A DNA stretch of 25,739 bases from a virus. The DNA lies in the IMG/VR virus record IMGVR_UViG_3300046028_003260, positions 1-25,739 of that record; one strand, written 5' to 3'. The notes below the pieces were generated by a model, which searched no databases, was not told where the DNA came from, and was given only the letters and a program-made list of their open reading frames with translations. The position numbers and the translations under genes are program-made. Positions 1-8,522 of the stretch are shown one piece after another; the first letter of the stretch is position 1; each line of letters begins with the position of its first letter.

Positions 1-53
1 GACGTGCTGTTGGGACTTCTTGCGCTAATCCGCCCCAGAAAAGGTTTTTCCAT
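1..53. other. Leader upstream of the terminase genes
   Basis: Short non-coding start of the window. It ends in an AAAAGG ribosome binding site (39-44) nine bases before the terminase small subunit start. I see no convincing promoter, cos site or tRNA here; the upstream flank is cut off. Confidence 0.5.
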
Positions 54-461
54 ATGAAAACGCGCGGCAGAACGTCTGCGGCGGCGCTTGAGGTTGCGGC
101 GCTTGGCAAGGTTGAGGCAATCCAGCGCCCCGACGCCCCCTACGACCTGACGGATGAGCAGACCGAGGAGTGGTGGGCGGTGGTCAATCGCCTGCCGGCC
201 GACTGGTTCCCCCGTGAGACGCATGGGGTTCTGGCGCAATACTGTCGCCATGTCATCGCAGCGCGCCGTGTGGCGCAACTGGTGGCTGCGGAAGAAGCGG
301 GTGAGTTCGACTTGAGCCGCTACGACCAGCTTCTGAAGATGCAGGAGCGGGAAGGGCGGGCGCTGTCGTCCCTGGCAACCCGTCTGCGCATCACTCAGCA
401 GGCGACCGTGGACAAGCGGACGCAGAAGCCGACGCAGGCGAAGAAGCCTTGGGAAGCGTGA
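54..461 (+). CDS. terS: Terminase small subunit (P27-like)
   Basis: This 135-residue protein probably recognises the phage DNA and regulates the large terminase during packaging into the procapsid. It has the size and layout of P27-family small terminases: a basic N-terminus, a helical middle with a W-W pair in 'TEEWWAVVNRLP', and a basic tail ending in KKPWEA. Its stop codon overlaps the likely GTG start of the large terminase (GTGA at 458-461), so the two are translationally coupled. The ATG at 54 follows an AAAAGG at 39-44. The assignment rests on both sequence style and position directly before TerL; the P27 label is from memory of the family, not a search. Confidence 0.8.
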   Translation: MKTRGRTSAAALEVAALGKVEAIQRPDAPYDLTDEQTEEWWAVVNRLPADWFPRETHGVLAQYCRHVIAARRVAQLVAAEEAGEFDLSRYDQLLKMQEREGRALSSLATRLRITQQATVDKRTQKPTQAKKPWEA

Positions 462-2014
462 AGCGTAAACCCGCACCGCAGACGCGGGCGGAAAAGAACA
501 TTGCGTGGATTCAGGAGTACTGCCGGATCCCAGAGGGGCGCGACGTGGGCAAGCCCGTTCGCCTGCGGGATTGGCAGCAAGCTGAACTGACGCGCATCTA
601 CGACAACCCGCACGGCACCCGCCGCGCAATCTTAAGCTTCGGACGCAAAAACGGGAAAACCGCGCTTTCGTCGTTCATCCTCTTGCTGCACCTGTGCGGG
701 CCGGAATACCGGGCCAACTCGCAGCTGTACTCGGCCGCACAATCGCGGGAACAGGCTGCAATCCTGTTTTCGCTGGCGGCCAAGATCGTCCGCATGTCGC
801 CCGCGCTGGCGTCGTTCGTCGTCGTTCGCGACACGGCCAAGCAGTTGGCCTGCCCTGAACTCGGCACGCTCTACCGGGCGCTGTCGGCCGAAGCGTCTAC
901 GGCCTATGGCCTGTCGCCCGTGCTTATCATCCACGACGAACTCGGCCAGGTGAAAGGCCCGCGTTCTGAACTTTACGAGGCGCTTGAGACGGCCACCGGG
1001 GCGCAGGACGACCCGCTGTCCATCGTCATCTCGACGCAGGCGCCGACCGACGCAGACTTGATGTCGCTGCTGATTGAGGACGGGTTGTCGGGGCAAGATC
1101 CGCGCGTCGTGGTGTCGTTGCACACCGCGCCGATGGACTCGGACCCGTTCAGCGAGGAAGCCATCAGGGCGGCAAACCCGGCCTTTGGCGACTTCCAGAA
1201 CCCGGTCGAGACACTGGCGATGGCCGAAGACGCGCGGCGGATGCCGAGCAGGGAAGCAGAGTACAGAAACCTGATTTTGAACCAGCGCGTTGACATGAAC
1301 GCGCCGTTCATCAGCCGCAGCGCCTGGACGGACTGCAGCGCGCCTGTCGTGCCGTCCTTCGATGGCCTGCCGGTGTTCTGTGGTTTGGACTTGTCCGAGG
1401 TGTCGGACCTTACCGCGCTTGTCTGTGTCGCGCCCGTCGATGGCGTCTGGCATGTCAAGCCGACCTTCTGGCTGCCGGGTCACAACCTGGCCGACAAGGC
1501 ACGGGCCGACCGGGTGCCATACGACGTCTGGGCGAAAGACGGCTGGCTGCAAACGACGCCGGGCAAGACGGTCGATTATGAGTTCGTCGCCGGTTTCATC
1601 TGGAACCTGTGCCAATCGCAAGATGTGCGGAAGATTGCTTTCGACCGCTGGAACTGGCGGCACTTCAAGCCGTGGCTGCTGAAGGTGGGCTTTCCCGAAG
1701 CGCAGCTTGAGGGCGACACGGCCATTTTTGAGCAGATGGGGCAGGGGTTTCAATCCATGTCTCCCGCCCTGCGCGATCTGGAAAGCGCCATTCTGAACCA
1801 GCGGATTGCCCACGGCGGGCATCCCGTCCTGACGATGTGTGCCGCGAACGCGACGGTGCAGGCCGACCCTGCGGGCAACCGCAAACTGAGCAAGATCAAA
1901 TCACATGGGCGGATCGACGGCATGGTTTCCTTGGCGATGGCAATGAGCGTGGCGGGGACGTTCAGCGCCGCCGCCGAGCCTATTGCCGAACCCCGTATTA
2001 GGTTCTTCGCATGA
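458..2014 (+). CDS. terL: Terminase large subunit, ATPase/nuclease
   Basis: Packaging motor that translocates DNA into the head and cuts the concatemer. With the GTG start at 458 it is 518 residues; a TTG at 449 adds three residues but the GTG overlaps the preceding stop (GTGA) and is preferred. A Walker A motif (GRKNGKT, about residues 62-68) and Walker B (VLIIHDE, about 155-161) mark the N-terminal ATPase. The C-terminal RNase H-like nuclease shows acidic clusters in 'GLDLSEVSDLTALV', 'AFDRWN' and 'GRIDGMVSLAMA'. Length and motifs fit the Terminase_1 (HK97-like) family. It overlaps the portal gene by ATGA at 2011-2014. Confidence 0.95.
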   Translation: MKRKPAPQTRAEKNIAWIQEYCRIPEGRDVGKPVRLRDWQQAELTRIYDNPHGTRRAILSFGRKNGKTALSSFILLLHLCGPEYRANSQLYSAAQSREQAAILFSLAAKIVRMSPALASFVVVRDTAKQLACPELGTLYRALSAEASTAYGLSPVLIIHDELGQVKGPRSELYEALETATGAQDDPLSIVISTQAPTDADLMSLLIEDGLSGQDPRVVVSLHTAPMDSDPFSEEAIRAANPAFGDFQNPVETLAMAEDARRMPSREAEYRNLILNQRVDMNAPFISRSAWTDCSAPVVPSFDGLPVFCGLDLSEVSDLTALVCVAPVDGVWHVKPTFWLPGHNLADKARADRVPYDVWAKDGWLQTTPGKTVDYEFVAGFIWNLCQSQDVRKIAFDRWNWRHFKPWLLKVGFPEAQLEGDTAIFEQMGQGFQSMSPALRDLESAILNQRIAHGGHPVLTMCAANATVQADPAGNRKLSKIKSHGRIDGMVSLAMAMSVAGTFSAAAEPIAEPRIRFFA

Positions 2015-3306
2015 GCATCCTTGACCCCATCCGCCGGCTTTTCGCCGCCCGCAACGACATCGGCAGCGCCGAAATCCGTCGTGGCGATGGCGTCTGGGAA
2101 TCCTTCACTGGCAGCGCCTCAGCGGAAGCCCCGAGCGAGTCCGCCGCGCTTGCGGTGACGGCCGTCTACGCCTGCACCACGCTTGTCTCCGGGGCCATTT
2201 CTTCGCTGCCCATGCACGTCTATCGCCGCAGCAAGGACGGCGACCTGTCGCGCGACTACAATTCCGACCTGTGGTGGATGCTGAACGAAGAATTCTGCCC
2301 GCGCTGGTCCGCCGCCGCCGGCTGGTCGTTCCTGACGCAGTCAAAGCTGCTGCACGGGGACGCCTTCGCGGAAATCCTGCGGGACCGTAACGGCGGCATT
2401 CGTGGGCTTCTGCCCATCCACCCCGTCCGCGTGCGCGTCATCTGCGAAGGCGAAGGCAGTCAGCTTCTGTATGAGGTGCAGCCGGACAGCACGATAACGC
2501 TGCCTACAAATTCCAGCATGCGCGTCATTAGCCAGGACGACATGCTGCATGTCCCCGGCTTCGGCTTCAACGGCCTTCGCGGGCTGTCGGCGCTCAAGAA
2601 TTCGCTGCGCGGGGCAGGGCGGCTGGCAATATCGGCGCAGGACTTCAGCAGCAACTTCCTGAAGAACTCGGCGCGGCCCGACTATGCGCTGAAAGCCTCG
2701 GGAAACCTTGACCAGACGCAGTTCGACCGGCTGCAGGAATTCCTCGCCCAGCATCAAGGCCCGCTGAATTCGGGCAAGCCCATGCTGCTGGAAGGTGGGC
2801 TGGAAATTCAGGCGCTGACGATGCCGCTGGAGGAAATGCAGCTTCTGGAAACCCGCAAGTTCCAGGTTGAGGAAGTGGCCCGCGCCTTCGGGGTGCAGCC
2901 GTTCATGATCGGCCACACGGAAAAGACGTCGTCCTGGGGGACAGGCGTCGAGGCTATGGGTTCGGGCTTCGTGCGCTACACCCTGCGCGACCACCTGAAC
3001 GCCTTCCAGAACGAGATAAACCGCAAGTTCTTCCGCACCACCCGCAACGTGGCGGAATTTGACACGACGGAACTTGAGCGGGGCGACACTGCGGCCATGT
3101 TCTCAGCCGTCCGCATTGCCCTTGGGCGTGCCGGTGAACCGGCCTTCATGTCGGTGGAAGAAGCCCGCACGCTGCTGCGCCTGCCGCGCAAGATAACTGG
3201 CACGATGCCCAATCACGCTGAAGCAGCCCCGAAACCCGCTGAACCCGCCCCGGAACCTATGGAACCGGAAGAAGAAGACGATGTTGCCGAGGGGGCCGCA
3301 GAATGA
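2011..3306 (+). CDS. Portal protein, HK97 type
   Basis: Forms the dodecameric ring at one capsid vertex through which DNA enters and leaves. The 431-residue length and motifs such as 'VYACTTLVSGAISSLP' near the N-terminus, 'HVPGFGFNGLRGLSAL' in the wing region and 'VARAFGVQPFMIG' followed by a Trp-rich stretch in the stem/crown are characteristic of HK97-family portals. The C-terminus is a low-complexity Pro/Glu/Ala tail, commonly variable in this family. It starts by ATGA overlap with terL and ends by ATGA overlap with the protease gene, the canonical HK97 order. Confidence 0.95.
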   Translation: MSILDPIRRLFAARNDIGSAEIRRGDGVWESFTGSASAEAPSESAALAVTAVYACTTLVSGAISSLPMHVYRRSKDGDLSRDYNSDLWWMLNEEFCPRWSAAAGWSFLTQSKLLHGDAFAEILRDRNGGIRGLLPIHPVRVRVICEGEGSQLLYEVQPDSTITLPTNSSMRVISQDDMLHVPGFGFNGLRGLSALKNSLRGAGRLAISAQDFSSNFLKNSARPDYALKASGNLDQTQFDRLQEFLAQHQGPLNSGKPMLLEGGLEIQALTMPLEEMQLLETRKFQVEEVARAFGVQPFMIGHTEKTSSWGTGVEAMGSGFVRYTLRDHLNAFQNEINRKFFRTTRNVAEFDTTELERGDTAAMFSAVRIALGRAGEPAFMSVEEARTLLRLPRKITGTMPNHAEAAPKPAEPAPEPMEPEEEDDVAEGAAE

Positions 3307-4040
3307 ACCCGTTTATGAAAATGCAGCTTGCCAACAAGGGCAAGGGCGACGGCATCCGCGCTGACGCATCCACAATCTGGATATACGACGTCATCGCCAC
3401 GGACAGCGAGGAAGCGTCGTTCTTCGGCGGTATCTCCCCGGACCAGTTCATTCAGGCGCTGGCGCAGACGACCGGCCCGGTGACGCTGCGCATCAACAGC
3501 CCCGGCGGCTCGGTGTTCGGCGCGCAGGCGATGGTTGCGGCCATGCGGGCGCACCCGGCCCCTATCACCGCCCGCGTTGACAGCTTGGCCGCCTCTGCCG
3601 CCAGCGTCATTGCCGCCGAAGCTGCCACGCTGGAAATCGTCCAAGGCGGAATGCTCATGGTTCACAAGGCTTGGGGCATGGCAATCGGCAATGAGGCCGA
3701 CATGCGCGACACCGCAGACTTGCTGGCGAAGATAGACGGCCAGATTGCCGCAACCTACGCGCGCCGCTCTGAGGGCGACGTTGACGAATGGCTGGCGACG
3801 ATGGCCGCAGAAACGTGGTTCGACGCCGCCGAAGCCGTTGCGGCTGGCCTCGCCGACCGCGTGATTGACGAAAACATGCAGCGCCCCAAAGCGCAGTGGG
3901 ACTTGTCGGCCTATGCCGCAGCCCCGGCGATTGAGGCTGTCGTGGCGGAACCCGCCCCGGCTGAAGTCGAAGAACCGAAAGACCTGCGGCCCATGCGCGC
4001 CCGGCAACTCGCCGCCCGCCTGGTCGCACCAGCTATCTGA
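3303..4040 (+). CDS. Head maturation protease, ClpP-like (S14/S49-type)
   Basis: A 245-residue serine protease expected to process the capsid protein and scaffold during head maturation. The fold is ClpP-like: 'INSPGGSVFGA' (residues 64-74) forms the oxyanion region, the nucleophile is probably Ser98 in 'DSLAASAASV', and the base is His121 in 'MLMVHKAWG'. An acidic residue in the following helix (around 134-145) would complete the triad. A charged/Ala-rich tail of about 40 residues follows. It lies between portal and capsid genes, as in HK97-type phages whose protease is of the ClpP class rather than the HK97 U35 class. Confidence 0.93.
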   Translation: MNPFMKMQLANKGKGDGIRADASTIWIYDVIATDSEEASFFGGISPDQFIQALAQTTGPVTLRINSPGGSVFGAQAMVAAMRAHPAPITARVDSLAASAASVIAAEAATLEIVQGGMLMVHKAWGMAIGNEADMRDTADLLAKIDGQIAATYARRSEGDVDEWLATMAAETWFDAAEAVAAGLADRVIDENMQRPKAQWDLSAYAAAPAIEAVVAEPAPAEVEEPKDLRPMRARQLAARLVAPAI

Positions 4041-4100
4041 GCGCAGCCGCGCGCAGAAGAAGCCCATTCCGGGCACCCACAGACATAATGGAGAACCCAC

Positions 4101-5312
4101 ATGTCTATTCAAGCTCTGCGTGAGCAGCGCGGCACAGTCGCGCGCGCACTTCACGAACTGGTGAACAAAGCCGATTTCGACACCGTCACCGACCAGGCGA
4201 TCTACGAAAATGCCATGAGCGAAATTGAGGCGATTGACGCCAAGATTGACCGCATCGCTGCTGCAAACGAAAAGATTGCAGCCGAAACCCGCACCCAGAA
4301 CGTGGCCGACCTGTCGGCAAAAAAGGGCCGTGACGGCAACGACGCCGGTCTGGCTGTCTACGCCAAGTGGCTCAAGGGCGGCGACCGTGCGCTGAACCAG
4401 GAAGACTGGGCGGCCATCCGCAACACCATGTCCACCACGACCAACTCTGAAGGCGGCTTCACCGTTGACAGCGTCGTTGCCAATGCCGTCATTGACGCTC
4501 TTAAGGCGTTCGGCGGGATGCGCGAAGTCTCGACGGTCATCACCACGGCGGGCCACGGCCTGCTGTCGTTCCCGACGTCGGACGGCACTTCGGAAGTGGG
4601 CGAAATCATCGCGGAAAACACCACCGCGACTGACCTCGACCCGTCCTTCGGAACTGTGGGCCTGCCCGTCTATAAGTTCTCGTCCAAGGTTGCGACGGTC
4701 CCCTTCGAACTGCTGCAGGACTCGTCGGTGGACATCGAAGCGTTCATTCAGAGCCGCCTCATCGCCCGTCTGAGCCGCACCACCAACCAGATGTTCACGA
4801 CCGGCACTGGTTCCTCGCAGCCCAACGGCGTTGCCACGGCTGCGACCATCGGCGTCACCGCTGCGAACTCCACCTCGCAAGTCACTGCAGTCACCTACGA
4901 CTCGCTGATTGCAACGCAGCACTCGCTGGACCCGGCCTATCGCCGGAACGCCGGCTGGATGTTCGCCGACTCGACGATGCGTAGCATCCGCCAACTGAAG
5001 GACGGGTCCAGCCGCCCGATCTTCGTCCCCGGCTATGAAACCGGCGTTCCCGGCGGTGTGCCGGACTCGCTGCTCGGCGCCCCGGTCTACATCAACCAGG
5101 ACGTCGCCGCGATGGCCGCTGGTGCCAAGTCCATCCTCTACGGTGATTTCTCGGGCTACTACATCCGCGACATCATGGCCGTGGAAATGTTCCGCTTCAC
5201 GGACTCCAACTTCACCAAGAAAGGTCAAGTCGGCTTCCTGGCGTGGATGCGCTCGGGCGGCAACCTTGTCGATGTCGGCAAGGTCCGCGCGTTCAAGAAC
5301 GCCGCGTCCTAA
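4101..5312 (+). CDS. Major capsid protein, HK97 fold
   Basis: Builds the icosahedral head. The 403-residue protein has an N-terminal coiled-coil/delta domain of about 100 residues ('AIDAKIDRIAAANEKIAAE'), which in this family acts as scaffold and is removed by the protease, then the mature domain beginning near 'TTTNSEGGFTVDSVV'. The C-terminal part contains the typical 'LLGAPVYINQD' and 'ILYGDFSGYYIRD' strands of HK97-type capsids. A good ribosome site (ATGGAGAA) precedes the ATG at 4101. A 60-bp gap separates it from the protease gene, one of the longest in this operon, which may allow higher expression. No separate scaffold gene is seen. Confidence 0.95.
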   Translation: MSIQALREQRGTVARALHELVNKADFDTVTDQAIYENAMSEIEAIDAKIDRIAAANEKIAAETRTQNVADLSAKKGRDGNDAGLAVYAKWLKGGDRALNQEDWAAIRNTMSTTTNSEGGFTVDSVVANAVIDALKAFGGMREVSTVITTAGHGLLSFPTSDGTSEVGEIIAENTTATDLDPSFGTVGLPVYKFSSKVATVPFELLQDSSVDIEAFIQSRLIARLSRTTNQMFTTGTGSSQPNGVATAATIGVTAANSTSQVTAVTYDSLIATQHSLDPAYRRNAGWMFADSTMRSIRQLKDGSSRPIFVPGYETGVPGGVPDSLLGAPVYINQDVAAMAAGAKSILYGDFSGYYIRDIMAVEMFRFTDSNFTKKGQVGFLAWMRSGGNLVDVGKVRAFKNAAS

Positions 5313-5332
5313 GAACTGAAAGGGGCGACGGG

Positions 5333-5887
5333 ATGACCTATCGGCCAAGAAACCGGGTGTTCACGCCCGTCGCCCTTTCTGCTTCTGCCGTCACTTTGGC
5401 GGAAATGAAGCTGCATCTGCGCGTTGACGACACTGCGGAAGACACGCTGATTGCTGGCATTTCCATTGCGGCAACGGCTGCGGTGGAAAGCTGGACGCAC
5501 CGGCTGCTTATCCAGCGGCAAGCCGTGCTGAACCTGCCGGGCCTGCCCATCGGGCTTGAGCCTGTCGAACTGCCGGGCGGTGCCGTTGCCAGCGTGGCAT
5601 CGGTGGGCGCGGAAGGCACGACGGTCACGGGCGCTGCGGTGTTCGGCGACTCCCCGGCGCTGCTGGTGCCGGCTGCAGACTGGCCTGTCGTCACGGCAGA
5701 AGGCTTCCCGGTGACGATTACCTACACGGCGGGCTTTGCGGCCGTGCCGGAGGATTTGAAGGCGGCAGTCAAGCTGATTGCGGCCGACCTCTATGAGCGG
5801 CGCGGGCAAAGCACCGAAGAAGCCGTCAACACCGTTGCCATATCCGCCGAATGGCTGATGGCGCGCCACCGCATCCAGGCAATCTAA
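5333..5887 (+). CDS. Head-tail connector (gp6 / phiE125 gp8-like)
   Basis: Expected to sit under the portal as the adaptor ring. The ATG at 5333 has an AAAGGGG ribosome site at 5319-5325; a longer reading frame upstream runs into the capsid gene and is discarded. The 184-residue protein has the typical helical start 'VTLAEMKLHLRVDD' with 'EDTLIAGISIAATAAVE', then a beta-rich insertion and a helix 'LKAAVKLIAADLYERRGQ', the layout of gp6-like connectors. It ends one base into the next gene (TAATG at 5885-5889). Confidence 0.88.
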   Translation: MTYRPRNRVFTPVALSASAVTLAEMKLHLRVDDTAEDTLIAGISIAATAAVESWTHRLLIQRQAVLNLPGLPIGLEPVELPGGAVASVASVGAEGTTVTGAAVFGDSPALLVPAADWPVVTAEGFPVTITYTAGFAAVPEDLKAAVKLIAADLYERRGQSTEEAVNTVAISAEWLMARHRIQAI

Positions 5888-6213
5888 TGGAAGCCGGCAC
5901 CCTCGACCGCCGCGTCCAGTTCCGGCGATTCACGCTGACCGACGACGGCTTCGCGCAGGTTGAGGCATTCGCGGATCTCGGCACCCCAGTTTGGGCGTCA
6001 AAGACGGACGTCAGCGACGGCGAACGCTACCGCGCAAACGAAGTTTCGGCGTCTGTCACCGCGCGTTTTGTCGTGCGTTATTCGCCGTTTACGGCATCAA
6101 TTACACCCGCCGACCGAATGGTCTGCGCCGGGCGCGAGTACGACATCACCAATGTGAAGGAAATCGGCAGGCGCGAAGGGCTTGAGATGACCGCAAGCGC
6201 GAGGGCTGACTGA
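5887..6213 (+). CDS. Head closure / head-tail adaptor protein
   Basis: A 108-residue protein likely forming the stopper ring that seals the filled head. 'GTLDRRVQFRR' at the N-terminus, 'VWASKTDVSDGERYRANEV' in the middle and 'DRMVCAGREYDITNVKEIG' near the end match the head-tail joining family that includes SPP1 gp16 relatives. The ATG at 5887 overlaps the previous stop by one base. Its stop overlaps the next start (TGATG at 6211-6215). Confidence 0.88.
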   Translation: MEAGTLDRRVQFRRFTLTDDGFAQVEAFADLGTPVWASKTDVSDGERYRANEVSASVTARFVVRYSPFTASITPADRMVCAGREYDITNVKEIGRREGLEMTASARAD

Positions 6214-6683
6214 TGTCCGCGAGCCTGAAAGTCATTGGCTTCAAGGAGATGGACGCGCTTTTGCAGGCAATTCCGCGCCAACTGGCGGGGCAGGGCGTGT
6301 CATCCGGTATGCGCCGCGCCCTACAGCCCGTGGCCGCAGCCGCACGCAGCTATGCGCCGGGCAGCCTGTCCGAGCGCATCCGCATCGCCCCGACAATCAA
6401 GCGAGGCCAGCAGGCGCAGTCGCTGGAGAAGCCCGGCAAGGGCCGCAAGGTCATGTACGTCGGCGCAACCGCACCGCACGCGCACCTCGTCGAATTCGGC
6501 ACAGGCCCGCGCTACCAGGCAAGCGGCAAGTATGTGGGCATAATGACGCCAGACCCGTTCCTGCGCCCCGCCTGGGACGCGAACAAGGACGAGGTGCTGG
6601 CGAACCTGGCAACGGCCATCCGCGACGAAATCGCCAAGGCGCTGGACCGGCGCACCGCGCGCGCAATCAAGGCGGGCTATTGA
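6213..6683 (+). CDS. HK97 gp10-like tail completion protein
   Basis: A 156-residue neck protein of the HK97 gp10 family, involved in joining head and tail. Seen directly: an N-terminal 'FKEMDALLQAIPRQLAG', a basic loop 'APTIKRGQQAQSLEK', and the family hallmark 'APHAHLVEFGTGPRY' followed by 'PDPFLRPAWDANKDEVL'. The gene sits exactly where gp10-like genes occur, after the head closure gene and before the DUF3168-like gene, and overlaps the next start. Confidence 0.9.
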   Translation: MSASLKVIGFKEMDALLQAIPRQLAGQGVSSGMRRALQPVAAAARSYAPGSLSERIRIAPTIKRGQQAQSLEKPGKGRKVMYVGATAPHAHLVEFGTGPRYQASGKYVGIMTPDPFLRPAWDANKDEVLANLATAIRDEIAKALDRRTARAIKAGY

Positions 6684-7048
6684 TGGACGAACTGCTCCGC
6701 GCGCGTCTCCGGGCGCAGATTACCGGCGTTCCCGTTGACTGGGGCATGACGGCGCAGGGCGTGAACCCGCCGCGCATTGTGCTTTACCGTATCAGCGGCG
6801 GCGACGATTACACCATGTCGGGGCGCACCGGCTACACGCAAACCCGCGTGCAAGTTGACTGCTACGCCACATCCGTTGGGGCCGCGAAGCTGCTGGGCCG
6901 TCAGGTAAAAGCGGCATTGTCAGGCTATCGCAGCGGCGCCATCAAGGGCGCGTTTCTAAGCAACGAACGCGACCTCTCGCCCGAAACGACCGACGCGCAA
7001 ACCATCGGCCGCGTCTCCCTCGACTTCTTCATTCATCACCAGGAGTAA
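6683..7048 (+). CDS. Tail terminator-like protein (DUF3168)
   Basis: A 121-residue protein expected to cap the tail tube and interface with the head. The ATG at 6683 overlaps the previous TGA; an in-frame TTG one codon upstream is less likely. 'PPRIVLYRISGGDDYTMSGRTGYTQTRVQVDCYA' in the first half and 'SPETTDAQTIGRVSLDFFIHH' at the end are typical of DUF3168 (HK97 gp11-like) proteins. Position before the tube protein supports this. Confidence 0.85.
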   Translation: MDELLRARLRAQITGVPVDWGMTAQGVNPPRIVLYRISGGDDYTMSGRTGYTQTRVQVDCYATSVGAAKLLGRQVKAALSGYRSGAIKGAFLSNERDLSPETTDAQTIGRVSLDFFIHHQE

Positions 7049-7053
7049 CCCCG

Positions 7054-7404
7054 ATGCCTGCAATCGTCGCAACATCGCTTCAGGGGGTCGGGCAGCGTGC
7101 ATCCACACGCACGACCCTTGGCGCAACCGGCAATCCCTTCACCTATCGCCCCGGCGCGGGCGACATCCTCATTCTGCACAATGCGACGGCTGGCGCGCTT
7201 TCGCCGGTCATTGACGGCGCGGACGCGACAACCGCCGATGTGACGGGCCTCGGCACTGTCACCGTGTCGTCGGGCTATGCCGTGGGGTCAATCGCTGTCG
7301 GCGCTCAAGCCGTCATTCCGCTGGATTCCATCGCGCTCTACCTGAAGGGCGTCATCGACATCACCACCGGCACCGGCCTGGTTGCGACCCTTCTGACGAC
7401 CTGA
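7054..7404 (+). CDS. Unknown small structural protein
   Basis: A 116-residue protein with its own strong ribosome site (AGGAG, 7041-7045) and a beta-rich, Gly/Thr/Val-rich sequence without charged clusters ('HNATAGALSPVIDGADATT', 'VTVSSGYAVGSIAVGAQ'). I do not recognise a named family. Its position between terminator and tube genes and its composition suggest a virion component such as a decoration or tail-associated protein, but that is inference. Confidence 0.7.
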   Translation: MPAIVATSLQGVGQRASTRTTLGATGNPFTYRPGAGDILILHNATAGALSPVIDGADATTADVTGLGTVTVSSGYAVGSIAVGAQAVIPLDSIALYLKGVIDITTGTGLVATLLTT

Positions 7405-7459
7405 CCCTTCACCCCCACAAGGCTGGCGCGAACGCTGGCCCTTTATCTGGAGTTTCCCC

Positions 7460-7882
7460 ATGCCCGATATTGGATATGGCATTGCGCTGGCCGTCAGCGA
7501 TGTCTCCCCCGCCACCACGCCGACAAACGCAATCGGCACCATCATGTCGTTCACGCCGCCTTCGCCGACCCGCGACATCATCGACGTAACCTCGTCGTCG
7601 TCGGCGAACATGGCGCGCGAATTCATCGCTGGTCTCATCGACTACGGCGAAGCGTCTTTTGAGATGCTGTGGGACACCGGCAGCACCGCCGACGCGCTTC
7701 TGCGCGGCATCACGCTGGAGCGGGCGCCCCGCACCTACCGCGCGACGTTCTCGCAGTATTCCCCGGCCCGCACCATCACGTTCTTGGCCTATCTCACGGG
7801 CTATGAGCGCAGCGCGCCGATGGAAGACAAGATGACCGCCACCGTGACGCTCAAAGTCACTGGCGCGCCTGTGTTCGCCTGA
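7460..7882 (+). CDS. Major tail tube protein
   Basis: A 140-residue protein that should polymerise into the tail tube. It begins 'YGIALAVSDVSPATTPTNAIG', contains the family-typical 'PSPTRDIIDVTSSSS' and 'FIAGLIDYGEASFEMLWD', and ends with 'MTATVTLKVTGAP', a pattern shared by lambda gpV-like tube proteins of siphoviruses. A GGAG site lies seven bases before the ATG. It directly precedes the tail chaperone genes, as expected. Confidence 0.9.
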   Translation: MPDIGYGIALAVSDVSPATTPTNAIGTIMSFTPPSPTRDIIDVTSSSSANMAREFIAGLIDYGEASFEMLWDTGSTADALLRGITLERAPRTYRATFSQYSPARTITFLAYLTGYERSAPMEDKMTATVTLKVTGAPVFA

Positions 7883-8202
7883 TGCGGGGCGGCGTCAGCT
7901 TCGACGCTCTCGGCAAGCCGTTTGAACTCCGGTTCACCACGAACGCCATTTGCCGGGTCGAAGAACGCAGCGGGCAGTCGCTGGAGGCCTTGCTTGCCGA
8001 TACTGCCGTGTCTGGCAAGCGCACCCTGTCATTCCGCCTGCTTCTTTGGGCGGCTATTGGCGGCATCACGCTGGAAACAGCCGGCGAGATTATGGACGAC
8101 ATCGGCCCCGTCGAAGTCGACCGCATTCTCGCCGAAGGGCTGCGCTTGGCGTTCCCGCCAAAGGACGACGCACCGGGAAACGGCGAAGCGCCGACGGCCT
8201 AG
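7882..8202 (+). CDS. Tail assembly chaperone, short form (GTA gp10-like)
   Basis: The unshifted 106-residue product, equivalent in role to lambda gpG: it binds tape measure and tube protein during tail assembly and is not in the finished tail. 'ICRVEERSGQSLEALLAD' and 'LLLWAAIGGITLETAGEIMDDIG' resemble the chaperone family named after gene 10 of the Rhodobacter gene transfer agent. It starts by TGATG overlap with the tube gene. The last codons carry a frameshift site (8175-8181), and the TAG at 8200-8202 lies in the loop of the following hairpin. Confidence 0.88.
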   Translation: MRGGVSFDALGKPFELRFTTNAICRVEERSGQSLEALLADTAVSGKRTLSFRLLLWAAIGGITLETAGEIMDDIGPVEVDRILAEGLRLAFPPKDDAPGNGEAPTA

Positions 8203-8522
8203 ACTGGTCGGCGCTTCTGCGGACGTGGGTTGGCCTTGGCCTCGCCCCGCCTGACTTCTGGGACATCACGCTGCGCGAGGCCGCGGTTGTCATGCAGGCC
8301 GCGTCTGACCGCGAGGTCCGCCTGAAGCGCGTCGAAGACGGGCGCGTCTACAGCCTGGCCTATCTGGTGTCGTTCGCCGTGAATGACCCCAAGCGGATGC
8401 CGAAATTCGACAAGGTCTTCCCAGACGGGAAACCGAAGCCCGCGCAAGACCCGGATGAAATCTGGGCGTCGATGCAGGCGTGGGGCGACATGATACAAGC
8501 AGCGGAGGCGCGCGATGGCTGA
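7882..8522 (+). CDS. Tail assembly chaperone, frameshifted long form (G-T type)
   Basis: Predicted 213-residue fusion made by a -1 shift at 8175-8181: residues 1-100 of the short chaperone, then 113 residues read from 8181 to 8519 in the other frame, with stop TGA 8520-8522. The second part contains 'LGLAPPDFWDITLREAAVV', typical of the Phage_TAC_1 family, and a helical 'DEIWASMQAWGDMIQAAEA'. The downstream frame has no ATG or GTG until 8292, well inside the conserved domain, so separate initiation is unlikely. The stop overlaps the tape measure ATG at 8515. In lambda the analogous gpGT recruits tube protein to the tape measure through its T part. Confidence 0.82.
8175..8217 (+). promoter_or_regulatory. 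Programmed -1 ribosomal frameshift signal
   Basis: A slippery heptamer G GGA AAC (8175-8181) is in the correct zero-frame phase, almost the G GGA AAG used in lambda G/GT. Three bases later an 11-bp perfect stem, GAAGCGCCGAC (8185-8195) with GTCGGCGCTTC (8207-8217), closes an 11-base loop that holds the zero-frame TAG. Slippage would pair the tRNAs on GGG AAA and continue at CGG (8181). Confidence 0.85.

Noticed and set aside
632-1822. 396-residue minus-strand frame across terL
   Set aside because: Arg/Gln/His-rich shadow of a clearly coding gene.
3213-5348. 711-residue open frame on the minus strand
   Set aside because: It lies antisense to the protease and capsid genes; long antisense frames are common in GC-rich DNA and this one has no domain or ribosome site.
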